Source: CALAGJ01 sp964293305
GTDB lineage: Bacteria > Bacteroidota > Bacteroidia > Chitinophagales > Chitinophagaceae
DNA length: 64,000 nt
Assembly: GCA_964293305.1 (NCBI GenBank)
Contig: CAXYYO010000003.1
Coordinates: 1-64,000, forward strand
Direction: 5' to 3'
The stretch's first letter is position 1. Each line of letters starts with the position of its first letter. The notes beneath the pieces were generated by a model, which was not told the origin of the DNA, did no database searches, and was given only the letters and a program-made list of their open reading frames with translations. The position numbers were made by a program, and so were the translations under genes. This document shows, piece after piece, positions 25,684-34,551 of this stretch.

Positions 25684-27039
25684 CTACAAGGATTTTTCAC
25701 TTTTTCGTTGTATAATTTCATCTAAGAACTCATCCTGCTGCCATACAGATTCTATATCTGTCCTTTGCATAAATTCAAGCATGACAGATTCCTGTAAATT
25801 TCCATTACTCAATGCCTCACTATATCTAATATGAGGACTAAAAGTAACCTGTGTATAAGCTGGCACCCATTCCTCCGGAAACTTTTCATGAAGCAATGCT
25901 TCTATTTTCTTTTGCAATAAGAATTTTGGGTCTGCGGTACGATCCCGCATTTCAATAAAATTATTAACAGCAAGTGTAGCTATGGCGTCAGCATCTGGCT
26001 TTCTTAGTGTTTGAAATTCTTGAAGGATTGTCGTCCAGTCATCATCATATAACTCCATAAGTTCATCCAGAATTCTGCAATCCTCAAAACCACAATTCAT
26101 GCCTTGCCCAAAAAATGGAACTATGGCATGTGCCGCATCCCCAAGCAAAGCAAATTTATCGCCACGCACCCAAGGGTAACATTTTACAGTAACTAATGAT
26201 GACACAGGATTATGCATAAAGTCCTCCATCAAAGTAGGCATAAGTGGTATGGTATCAGCAAAGTTTTTTTCAAAAAATGCCTGAATTTTTTCTACCGAAT
26301 TTAAATTAGAAAAGGACAGTGGCCCATCAAAAGGAAAGAATAAAGTACAGGTAAAAGTTTTATCAATATTTGGTAATGCAATCAACATATAATCCTTTCT
26401 GGGCCATATATGTAGTGCATTTGGATCCATAGCAAAATCCCCACTGGCTGTAGCTGGTATTGTTAATTCCTTGTATCCGCAGTCAATATAGAATTGCTGA
26501 TAATCAAATTTTTCATGATGCAGCATGTGTTGCAAACGGGCAGTGGAAAATGCTCCATCTGCTCCGAAAATAATATCCGCTTTTGAGGTCAATATTTCCC
26601 GTTCAGATTTAAAACTTATTTCATTGGATGTCCAATCGATTTTTGTGCAGGTACTGTCAAAAATGAGTTCCACACCGGCTGCCTCAGCTTTATCCAATAA
26701 CAACTCATTTAGTACAGCTCTGGAAACTGAATTGATATATTGTCCTTCCTTTCCATAGGGCTGATAGCTACTACTCCCATCTGCATTATGAATAAATCTT
26801 CCTGGCATAGGAAGAGATATAGATTTTATAGAATCATAAATGCCAATTTTTTTTAATGCAGCAATACCTCTATCACTAAGAGCAAGATTGATAGACCTCC
26901 CACCACCTGTATTGATCTTCCTCATATCTTTTCTTCGTTCATACAACTTTACGCTATGTCCTCGTTTTGAAAGAAAGATGGATAAAAGCGTTCCTACAAG
27001 ACCTGCACCTGCTATGGTGATATTTTTTTGTTGTGACAT
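25684..27039 (-). CDS. kmo: Kynurenine 3-monooxygenase
   Basis: A 451-residue FAD monooxygenase. The N-terminal dinucleotide fold is GAGLVGTLLSIFLSKRGHSVKLYERR. RSINLALSDRGIAALKKIG follows, a family-specific stretch. The second FAD motif is GDAAHAIVPFFGQGMNCGFED (about residues 292-312), identical in form to the KMO signature. It hydroxylates L-kynurenine to 3-hydroxykynurenine with NADPH and O2, in tryptophan breakdown or the bacterial kynurenine route to NAD. The usual C-terminal membrane anchor of mitochondrial KMO is absent, as expected in bacteria. No other kynurenine-pathway gene is in the window. The gene stands alone, divergent from the sensor remnant at 27176. Confidence 0.92.
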   Translation of the reverse strand: MSQQKNITIAGAGLVGTLLSIFLSKRGHSVKLYERRKDMRKINTGGGRSINLALSDRGIAALKKIGIYDSIKSISLPMPGRFIHNADGSSSYQPYGKEGQYINSVSRAVLNELLLDKAEAAGVELIFDSTCTKIDWTSNEISFKSEREILTSKADIIFGADGAFSTARLQHMLHHEKFDYQQFYIDCGYKELTIPATASGDFAMDPNALHIWPRKDYMLIALPNIDKTFTCTLFFPFDGPLSFSNLNSVEKIQAFFEKNFADTIPLMPTLMEDFMHNPVSSLVTVKCYPWVRGDKFALLGDAAHAIVPFFGQGMNCGFEDCRILDELMELYDDDWTTILQEFQTLRKPDADAIATLAVNNFIEMRDRTADPKFLLQKKIEALLHEKFPEEWVPAYTQVTFSPHIRYSEALSNGNLQESVMLEFMQRTDIESVWQQDEFLDEIIQRKSEKSL

Positions 27040-27175
27040 TTAAAGATAAAATATGATTGTGGCAAAGATGCAAAAAAGCATTTGTGTACGCCTCCTTTTT
27101 TTGGGTACTGCTATAAACGTAACTCAGTCTTGCCTATCATTTTTTGCTTATTTCAGTTGCTTAAATTAACAGCAA

Positions 27176-27460
27176 ATGGAATATGGCAAAGCCATTCAAA
27201 TGATAGGAGGCATGATGGATATAACAGCTAAAAAATTATTTCAAGAAAATTTGACACTAAAAACTACACAATTAAGAGAGTACTCTTATTATAATTCGCA
27301 TAAATTTCGGGAACCATTAGCAAGACTTATGTCATTAGCACATGTGCTTGATATAGCTGAAGAAACAACAGATTCAAATAGATTAGTGGCAAAGCAGATA
27401 CGGGTGGCTGCAGAAGAATTAGACCGTATAGTAAAAGAACTTTCCAAGCTTTTGCAATAA
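27176..27460 (+). pseudogene. Truncated PAS-sensor remnant (histidine-bearing C-terminal helices only)
   Basis: The 94 residues begin with MIGGMMDITAKKLFQENL, which is the end of a PAS/PAC domain (G..DIT.xK). They continue into LREYSYYNSHKFREPLARLM, a DHp-like H-box found in Bacteroidota sensor proteins. They finish with AAEELDRIVKELSKLLQ, the usual natural end of such proteins, without an ATPase domain. An in-frame stop (TAA) sits just six bases before the ATG, and no PAS domain core is visible upstream. I therefore read it as a 5'-truncated leftover; a small expressed protein is the alternative. It is in no clear operon; recG follows about 150 bases later. Confidence 0.55.
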
Positions 27461-27615
27461 TCATTTTGCAACTATGACCTTTTACAAACACTGATAATCA
27501 TTCTTTTTTTGTATAAAATACAAACCTAATAAAAAGGTTATTTATTTTGTACAAAAATTAAAATATCGCTTTTTCATCACATATACTTGATACACCCATT
27601 GAATACCTCAAAGGC

Positions 27616-29673
27616 GTGGGGCCTGTAAAAGGGGATCTTCTTAGAAAAGAACTCAATATTAAAACATTTGAAGATCTACTTTGGCATTTTCCTTTTAGGC
27701 ATATTGATAAAACCAAGATATCCACTATTGCCACTGCCACTCAAGAAACAGATTATGTTTTAATTAAGGGTAGCATCAGATACATAGAAATATTTGGTGA
27801 GCGGCATACAAAAAGACTTACAGCAGATCTGGTGGATGACACAGGAACCATAGAGCTCATTTGGTTTCAGGGCATTACAAGGATGCAAGAAATTTTACAA
27901 GAAGGACAAACATATTTAGTGTGGGGAAAACTTTCTTATTTCAACAGTAAACTACAAATAAGCCACCCTGAAATTGAATTATTTGAAGCCGATACTGGGG
28001 CCAAAAAATATTTGGAACCCGTATATCCAAGTACCGAAAAACTAAAGGCAAGAGGATTAAATAATAGAGCTATTGGCAAGTTGACCAGTGCACTGCTGGC
28101 ACAATTGCATGAAAGAGAAGTTGTAGAAATATTGCCCCTCAATATCATACAGGATTTGAAATTGGAAGAGCGTTTTCAATCATTAGTTAATATGCATTTT
28201 CCGCCTACGGCGAATGATTTTGCGGCTGCTCAAAAAAGACTAAAGTTTGAAGAATTATTTTTGGCACAACTAAAAATGCTAAGCATTAAAAACAATAGAA
28301 AAGTAGCTAGCAAAGGATTTATATTTGAAAAAGTAGGTCAAAACTTTACCGATTTTTATCAACAGTACCTACCATTTGAATTAACCAATGCACAAAAAAA
28401 AGTAATTCGTGAAATCAGAAATGATACCGCAACCGGACATCAGATGAATCGTTTGCTACAAGGTGATGTTGGAAGTGGAAAAACAGTGGTAGCACTCATC
28501 ATCATGCTCATTGCGGTTGACAATAATTTTCAAAGCTGCCTGATGGCTCCCACTGAAATACTTGCTGTGCAGCACTTTCAGAGTCTTAAGGAATTGCTCA
28601 AAGAAATGCCATTGAATATTGCCCTACTTACAGGGAATACAAAATCAGCAGAAAGAAAAAAAATACTCAAGGATTTGTCAGAAGGAAATATTCATTTTTT
28701 AATAGGCACACACAGTTTAATAGAAGATACGGTTCAGTTTAAAAACCTCGGACTTGCCATTATTGATGAGCAACATAGATTTGGGGTAGAACAAAGAGGA
28801 AAACTTTGGAAAAAAAACAATCCCTCACCCCATATATTGGTTATGACAGCCACACCCATACCACGCACACTGGCTATGAGTATTTATGGGGATTTGGATT
28901 ACAGTGTGATAGACGAATTACCTCCCGGTCGTAAGCCAATACAAACCGTACATCGCTTTGACAATAAAAGATCTGGAGTGATGGATTTTATTAAGGAAGA
29001 AATAGCAAAAGGCAGACAGGCTTATATTATTTATCCACTTATAGAAGAGAGTGAAAAATTAGACTATGAAAATCTAATGGCAGGATATGAACAAGTAAAA
29101 ACTTTTTTTCCGGAGCATCTGTATAATATTAGTATGGTGCATGGCAAAATGAAACAGGACCAAAAAAACACGAATATGCAGCGTTTCGTTTCCAACGATA
29201 CACAAATAATGGTAAGTACTACCGTTATTGAAGTAGGTGTAAATGTGCCCAATGCTTCTGTAATGGTAATAGAAAGTGCAGAAAAATTTGGACTATCTAC
29301 CTTACATCAGTTAAGGGGTAGGGTTGGAAGAGGAAGTGATAGTAGTTATTGCATATTATTAACACCCTTTCAAATCAGCCAGGATGCTCGCCAACGTATG
29401 TCTGTAATGACAAGCACCACTGATGGTTTTGTAATTGCAGAAAAAGATATGGAATTGCGTGGTCCCGGAGATATGGAAGGCACCAGACAAAGTGGTGCAT
29501 TAAACTTTAAGCTTGCAAGCATCGTCCATGATAAAAAATTACTCGAATTCGCTAAAAAATATGCAGATATGTTAATAATATCAGACCCCGGTTTAAAAAG
29601 TGAGCTACATGTTAACTTGCATCAATATCTCAGCAAATATGTAAACCTCAATCAATTTGGGCATATCTCTTAA
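27616..29673 (+). CDS. recG: ATP-dependent DNA helicase RecG
   Basis: The frame has the RecG order: N-terminal wedge/OB domain (LTADLVDDTGTIELIWFQ), Walker A LLQGDVGSGKTVVALI (about residues 278-293), DEQH box LAIIDEQHRFG, MTATPIPRTLAM, then helicase C motifs STTVIEVGVNVPNASVM and QLRGRVGRGSDSSYC. RecG remodels stalled replication forks and Holliday junctions. The given start is the GTG at 27616, but conserved residues continue upstream in frame (LDTPIEYLKGVGP, 27586-27624) to a stop at 27559 with no ATG, GTG or TTG. The true start is therefore probably a rare codon (ATA 27583, ATC 27565 or ATT 27598) or was damaged. The T9SS gene starts 20 bases after the stop. Confidence 0.93.
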   Translation: MGPVKGDLLRKELNIKTFEDLLWHFPFRHIDKTKISTIATATQETDYVLIKGSIRYIEIFGERHTKRLTADLVDDTGTIELIWFQGITRMQEILQEGQTYLVWGKLSYFNSKLQISHPEIELFEADTGAKKYLEPVYPSTEKLKARGLNNRAIGKLTSALLAQLHEREVVEILPLNIIQDLKLEERFQSLVNMHFPPTANDFAAAQKRLKFEELFLAQLKMLSIKNNRKVASKGFIFEKVGQNFTDFYQQYLPFELTNAQKKVIREIRNDTATGHQMNRLLQGDVGSGKTVVALIIMLIAVDNNFQSCLMAPTEILAVQHFQSLKELLKEMPLNIALLTGNTKSAERKKILKDLSEGNIHFLIGTHSLIEDTVQFKNLGLAIIDEQHRFGVEQRGKLWKKNNPSPHILVMTATPIPRTLAMSIYGDLDYSVIDELPPGRKPIQTVHRFDNKRSGVMDFIKEEIAKGRQAYIIYPLIEESEKLDYENLMAGYEQVKTFFPEHLYNISMVHGKMKQDQKNTNMQRFVSNDTQIMVSTTVIEVGVNVPNASVMVIESAEKFGLSTLHQLRGRVGRGSDSSYCILLTPFQISQDARQRMSVMTSTTDGFVIAEKDMELRGPGDMEGTRQSGALNFKLASIVHDKKLLEFAKKYADMLIISDPGLKSELHVNLHQYLSKYVNLNQFGHIS

Positions 29674-29693
29674 AATATTAGCAATATTTGAAT

Positions 29694-32600
29694 ATGAGCA
29701 TCGTTAAGCATATTGAAAAACATTTGAAAGTGAATTTAAAAATACAAGTTGGTATAAGAAATATTTATCCGGTTTTCCTCATATCTTTTTGCCTATTTAT
29801 ACTCCCTACTACCACAATGGCACAATACCTAGATTTTGTAGAAAATAAAGGTCAGTGGGATAAAGCTGCAGATTTTATGAGCGACCTTGGAGGAGGTGCT
29901 GTTTTTCTAAAACAAAATGGATATAGGGTTTTGTTGCATGATAAGGGAGATTTAGAAAAAATTGCAAGCTATTATGGTCACGGAGCAAAAGAGGGTGAGT
30001 ACAATAGGTCAGCTACAAAAAATGAAATACTCAAGCTAAGAAGTCACGTATATGAAGTAAATTTTTTAAATGCATTAAACAATCTTAAACCTGAGCCTGA
30101 AAAATATACCGGTACATACAATAATTATTTTTCGGGTACAGATTCTACACATTGGGCTGGTAATTGTAAAATTTATAATGCGGTAAAATATAAAAATCTC
30201 TATAAAAATATTGATATCCGATATTATGCAAATGAGGGTCAGTTAAAATATGATCTTGTAGTAAACCCCGGCGCAGACCTCAGTCAAATTGCACTACAGT
30301 TTGCAGGTATGGTAGGTTTAGAATTAAATAAAACAGGGAATCTGGTCATAAAAACAACAGTTGGAGATGCCTATGAATTAAAGCCCTATGTGTATCAATT
30401 GGTAAATGGTTTAAAGAAAAAAGTAGGAGCAAAATATGACTTAGATAAGGCTAAAAAAATTATCCGTTTTGCTTTGGACAAATATGATAAAAATACCACA
30501 CTCATTATAGATCCGGCTTTAGTTTTTGCTACATTTACAGGTAGTAAATCAGATAATTGGGGATATACTGCCACCTATGATAACTCTGGCAATTTTTACG
30601 CAGGAGGCATCACATTTGGGAAAAATTATCCGGTAAGTATTGGTGCTTATTCCACAAATTTTGGAGGTGGGGATGATATGTCTGATGCCTTAGGTGGATA
30701 TGATATTGCAATCATGAAATTTAGCTCCGATGGGGCACAAAGAATGTTTGCTACCTATCTGGGAAGTTCCGGAAAAGAACAACCACATAGTATGATTGTG
30801 GACAATGCCGGTAACCTTATTGTATCTGGAAGAACAAGTTCAAAAACATTTCCACAAACAAGAGCAGCTTTTGGACCCGGAGGAGATTTTGATATCCTTA
30901 TTTCCAAACTAAGTGGGGATGGTTCTAAACTATTAAGTAGCATACTTGTAGGGGGTACAGGATCGGATGGTGTAAACTCTACTCCAAAATATAGTGGGGA
31001 TGCGGCAGTAACAGCTACAAATAGAAATTATGGTGATGATGCCCGTAGTGAAGTAATAACAGACCGTGTAGATAATATTTTTTTAGCCACTTGCACCCGT
31101 TCGGGTAATTTTCCCACAACAGCAAATGCATTTGACAAAAGCCTTTCAGGCAATCAGGATGGGGTGTATATGAAATTATCCCCAAACATGGATGTATTGG
31201 CATCTACTTATCTAGGAGGGAATGATGAAGATGCAGCTTTTGTATTGGCCATCAACCCATTTACATTCAATGTATTTGTTGGTGGTGCCACAGCTAGTAA
31301 AGATTTTGCAAAAAATGGCAGTTCAAATGGTCCCATCGTATTTGGTAATACCAGCCCCGGTGGGGATGGTGATGGTTTTGTGGCTGAGTTAAATCAAGAT
31401 GGTAGTTCAAATATTCGATCTGCATACATTGGTGGACCAGGTGCAGATGTCGTTTATGGAATACAGTTTGACAAATTAGGATTGCTTTATGTAATGGGCA
31501 CCACAACTGGAACATTAGAGGTTGTAAATGCTAATTTTAGCCAGAACGGAGGTAAACAATTTATTACAAAACTTTCCCCTGATTTCAGCTCCGTTATTTA
31601 CTCCACAAATTTTGGAAGTGGTCGTATGGTTCCTGATATCTCCCCTACCGCTTTCTTAGTAGATGTATGCGAAAATGTATATGTGTCTGGGTGGGGTGGT
31701 AGTACAAATAGCGGTTTTTCAGGTGGAAGTACAGCAGGATTATCAGTAACCCCAGATGCCATTATCAATTTTACAGATGGTAGTGATTTTTATTTTTTTG
31801 TATTAAATAAAGATGCTACAAGTCAATTATATGGTTCTTTTTTTGGCAGTGATGCCAGAAAAGACCCCAGTACATTTGGAGACCATGTGGATGGCGGCAC
31901 CAGTCGCTTTGATAAGCGTGGAGTAATTTATCAGGCCGTATGTGCTAATTGTGGCAGAACTGGAATATTTCCTACCACAGCTGGTGTTTGGAGCCCCGGC
32001 AATCAAGCGCAAGAAGGTTCCTTATGTAATGAAGCAGCTATAAAAATTGCATTTCAACTTACAGGTGTAAGCGCAGACATTCGCTCAGCCATAAATGGTG
32101 TTCCCTTAGACACTTCCGGCTGTGTACCACTTACTGTGGATTTTGAAGATTTAGTGGCTTTGGGTACCAATTATGAATGGGATTTTGGTGATGGCTCCCC
32201 TGCGGTAATTACTACCACCCAAAACACTTCGCATACTTATAATACAGTTGGCACTTTTAGGGTAAGATTGATCAGTACAGACCTTACAAAATGCTATCCG
32301 AAAGACACTTCATATATCAATATAAAAGTAGGAGATAACGAAGCTTTTCCCGGCTTTACAAACCTTCGTTTACCTCCCTGCGAGGATTTAAGTTATCAAT
32401 TTACAAATACTTCTATACCTCCCACATCCCTTAATTTCAATAACACTATTTTCACCTGGGATTTTGGAGATAATACAACCCCAATTACCACAAGTGCCGC
32501 CACAGTCAATCACCAGTATGTAGCACCGGGAATATATAATGTAAAATTATTTATGACGGATCCATTGTTTTGTAATTCACCAGATTCGATTACACAACAA

Positions 32601-33395
32601 CTAAGAGTAGCAGCCAACTTACAAGCTAATTTTATAACACCGCTCAATGGTTGTGTTCCTTATACAGCAAGCTTTATAAACAATTCAGAGGGGGGCCAAC
32701 AATTTGACTGGGATTTTGGGGATGGTGGTACATCCACAGATGAAACTCCCACGCATCTATACTCCTCCCCGGGTAGTTATAAAATAAAACTAGTTGTACG
32801 AGATAATACAACTTGCAATCCAATTGATAGTACAGAAACGATTATTACTGTAAGAAGTAGCCCATTAGCTTCCTTTTCTTTTACACCTTCGATAGATCCA
32901 CTTCCTATCAATACTCCTACAACTTTTATCAATGAATCTACAGATGGGGTACGATTTTTTTGGGATTATGGAGATGGAAGCACTTTGTTATCCAGTAGTA
33001 AATTAGAACCCAATGTGCACCAGTATGGAGTTGGAGGAAGATACAAAGTCTGCTTAACCGTAACGAGTAGTTTTGGTTGTATAGACGATACCTGCCAAGA
33101 AGTAAGCACCGCTGTAAATGCTGTTGTAGATGTGCCCAATGCATTTACGCCAAATGGGGATGGGGTAAATGATTATGTACGTGTATTTGCTTTTGGAGTA
33201 AAATCGTTGAATTGGCGCATTTTCAATCGTTTTGGTCAAATGGTTTTTCAAACAACAGATTTGAATGCCATTTGGGATGGAACGTTTAAGGGTGAAGCAC
33301 AACCACAGGAAGTCTATAGTTATGTGCTTGATCTTTTATTTTTTGGCAAGGATAAACCTGAGCAGAAACGCGGAGACATAACACTACTACGATGA
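29694..33395 (+). CDS. Large secreted protein: SBBP/DUF7948-like propeller, PKD domains, gliding-type CTD
   Basis: A 1233-residue exported protein. A signal region ends near TTTMAQ (about residue 43). The N-terminal domain begins FVENKGQWDKAADF and leads into repeated FATYLGSSGKEQPHSMIVD-like segments (SBBP repeats, about 280-720). At least four PKD-type domains follow, each with a W-D-F/Y-G-D-G core (WDFGDGSP, WDFGDNTT, WDFGDGGT, WDYGDGST). The end is the CHU_C type, VPNAFTPNGDGVNDYVRVFAF...GDITLLR, which marks T9SS-exported, cell-surface or gliding-associated proteins. The stop overlaps the next ATG by four bases, so it is coupled to the PorP/SprF gene. I chose ATG 29694 over the TTG at 29688. 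The function is adhesive or structural by inference. Confidence 0.9.
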   Translation: MSIVKHIEKHLKVNLKIQVGIRNIYPVFLISFCLFILPTTTMAQYLDFVENKGQWDKAADFMSDLGGGAVFLKQNGYRVLLHDKGDLEKIASYYGHGAKEGEYNRSATKNEILKLRSHVYEVNFLNALNNLKPEPEKYTGTYNNYFSGTDSTHWAGNCKIYNAVKYKNLYKNIDIRYYANEGQLKYDLVVNPGADLSQIALQFAGMVGLELNKTGNLVIKTTVGDAYELKPYVYQLVNGLKKKVGAKYDLDKAKKIIRFALDKYDKNTTLIIDPALVFATFTGSKSDNWGYTATYDNSGNFYAGGITFGKNYPVSIGAYSTNFGGGDDMSDALGGYDIAIMKFSSDGAQRMFATYLGSSGKEQPHSMIVDNAGNLIVSGRTSSKTFPQTRAAFGPGGDFDILISKLSGDGSKLLSSILVGGTGSDGVNSTPKYSGDAAVTATNRNYGDDARSEVITDRVDNIFLATCTRSGNFPTTANAFDKSLSGNQDGVYMKLSPNMDVLASTYLGGNDEDAAFVLAINPFTFNVFVGGATASKDFAKNGSSNGPIVFGNTSPGGDGDGFVAELNQDGSSNIRSAYIGGPGADVVYGIQFDKLGLLYVMGTTTGTLEVVNANFSQNGGKQFITKLSPDFSSVIYSTNFGSGRMVPDISPTAFLVDVCENVYVSGWGGSTNSGFSGGSTAGLSVTPDAIINFTDGSDFYFFVLNKDATSQLYGSFFGSDARKDPSTFGDHVDGGTSRFDKRGVIYQAVCANCGRTGIFPTTAGVWSPGNQAQEGSLCNEAAIKIAFQLTGVSADIRSAINGVPLDTSGCVPLTVDFEDLVALGTNYEWDFGDGSPAVITTTQNTSHTYNTVGTFRVRLISTDLTKCYPKDTSYINIKVGDNEAFPGFTNLRLPPCEDLSYQFTNTSIPPTSLNFNNTIFTWDFGDNTTPITTSAATVNHQYVAPGIYNVKLFMTDPLFCNSPDSITQQLRVAANLQANFITPLNGCVPYTASFINNSEGGQQFDWDFGDGGTSTDETPTHLYSSPGSYKIKLVVRDNTTCNPIDSTETIITVRSSPLASFSFTPSIDPLPINTPTTFINESTDGVRFFWDYGDGSTLLSSSKLEPNVHQYGVGGRYKVCLTVTSSFGCIDDTCQEVSTAVNAVVDVPNAFTPNGDGVNDYVRVFAFGVKSLNWRIFNRFGQMVFQTTDLNAIWDGTFKGEAQPQEVYSYVLDLLFFGKDKPEQKRGDITLLR

Positions 33396-34435
33396 AAACA
33401 AATAAAAGAATTAACTACAGAATAGGATTATTAACTGGCTTAATAATGGGTATCCTGCATAGCTTAAATCTCTCTGGCCAGGATTTACATTATTCACAAT
33501 ATTTCAATGCCCCATTACTTACAAATCCTGCAAATACAGGCTTTGAACCCGGCTCTGATTGGCGGTTGGGAGCAAACTATCGCAATCAATGGGCTGGTGT
33601 GCTAACAAATCCTTATCAAACTTTTGGAGTATGGGGAGATGCACAATTATTTAATGAACGATTTGAAACAGGATGGGCTGGCGCAGGTGGCTACATTTTA
33701 AAAGATGTGGCTGGTAGTGGAAACCTCAGTGCTACCCGCATTGTAGCATCTGCTGCCTATCACCAATTACTGGGTTACTCCAGTTTGTTGAGTGGTGGTT
33801 TTAGTATAGGCGCAGTTAATAAAAGAGTTGATCTAAGCAAACTCACTTTTGTAAATCAGTGGAGTGGGGATTTTTTTGATATATCTATACCAAGTGGAGA
33901 AACGTTTACCAATTCCTCCGTGTGGTATGCAGACCTTTCCCTGGGCTTAAACTATGCCTATTTCCCAAGTGAAAGATCCTACTTAAACGCAGGTATTAGT
34001 ATCAATCATATCAATAGACCCAATGAATCTTTTTTTTCAAATAGCATTGAGGACACTAGGGTAAATCAGCGTATCAATCTATTTGCAAATGCAAGCTTTA
34101 AAATACAAAACCAATGGATTGTTAGCCCCAATATTTATTACAGTGGTATAAAAAATAATCATGAAGTTGTAGCAGGAGTAAATGCACGATATAATCTTAG
34201 TGGCGATGGTTCAAAGCAAGTACTGGGAGGATTTTATTACAGACTTGAAGAGGCAATCATACCTATGGTAGGCATTTCAATCAATAACTTTGATTTAATG
34301 GTAAATTACGATGCTACTTCCATGAACAGTAGAAACCTCAGCCAAACAAGAGGTGCTTATGAAATATCATTGATAAAGCGTGGCATTTTCAATAGTTTCA
34401 GCACTAGTACAAAATGTCCTTTAGTAAGATTTTAA
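33392..34435 (+). CDS. PorP/SprF family type IX secretion membrane protein
   Basis: A 347-residue protein with a signal peptide (to about residue 29, LSGQ). The PorP/SprF signature DLHYSQYFNAPLLTNPANTG follows directly. Alternating strand patterns make up the rest, ending in ISLIKRGIFNSF, as expected for an outer-membrane beta-barrel. Family members are T9SS accessory or anchoring proteins; SprF is needed for export of the adhesin SprB in Flavobacterium. Paralogues next to a CHU_C protein are thought to serve that cargo specifically. The four-base ATGA overlap with the upstream PKD protein gene strongly supports a cargo-plus-partner pair. No terminator is clear in the short convergent gap to icmF. 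Confidence 0.9.
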   Translation: MKTNKRINYRIGLLTGLIMGILHSLNLSGQDLHYSQYFNAPLLTNPANTGFEPGSDWRLGANYRNQWAGVLTNPYQTFGVWGDAQLFNERFETGWAGAGGYILKDVAGSGNLSATRIVASAAYHQLLGYSSLLSGGFSIGAVNKRVDLSKLTFVNQWSGDFFDISIPSGETFTNSSVWYADLSLGLNYAYFPSERSYLNAGISINHINRPNESFFSNSIEDTRVNQRINLFANASFKIQNQWIVSPNIYYSGIKNNHEVVAGVNARYNLSGDGSKQVLGGFYYRLEEAIIPMVGISINNFDLMVNYDATSMNSRNLSQTRGAYEISLIKRGIFNSFSTSTKCPLVRF

Positions 34436-34551
34436 AGTCCTGCTAAGCCGACAAAGTTTTTAGAATTTGTACACCTTAATAAAATTCTTTTCCCATTTCT
34501 ATATACTCAAAATGATCTATATAAATGTGTTATAGACTGAACATTTCAACC

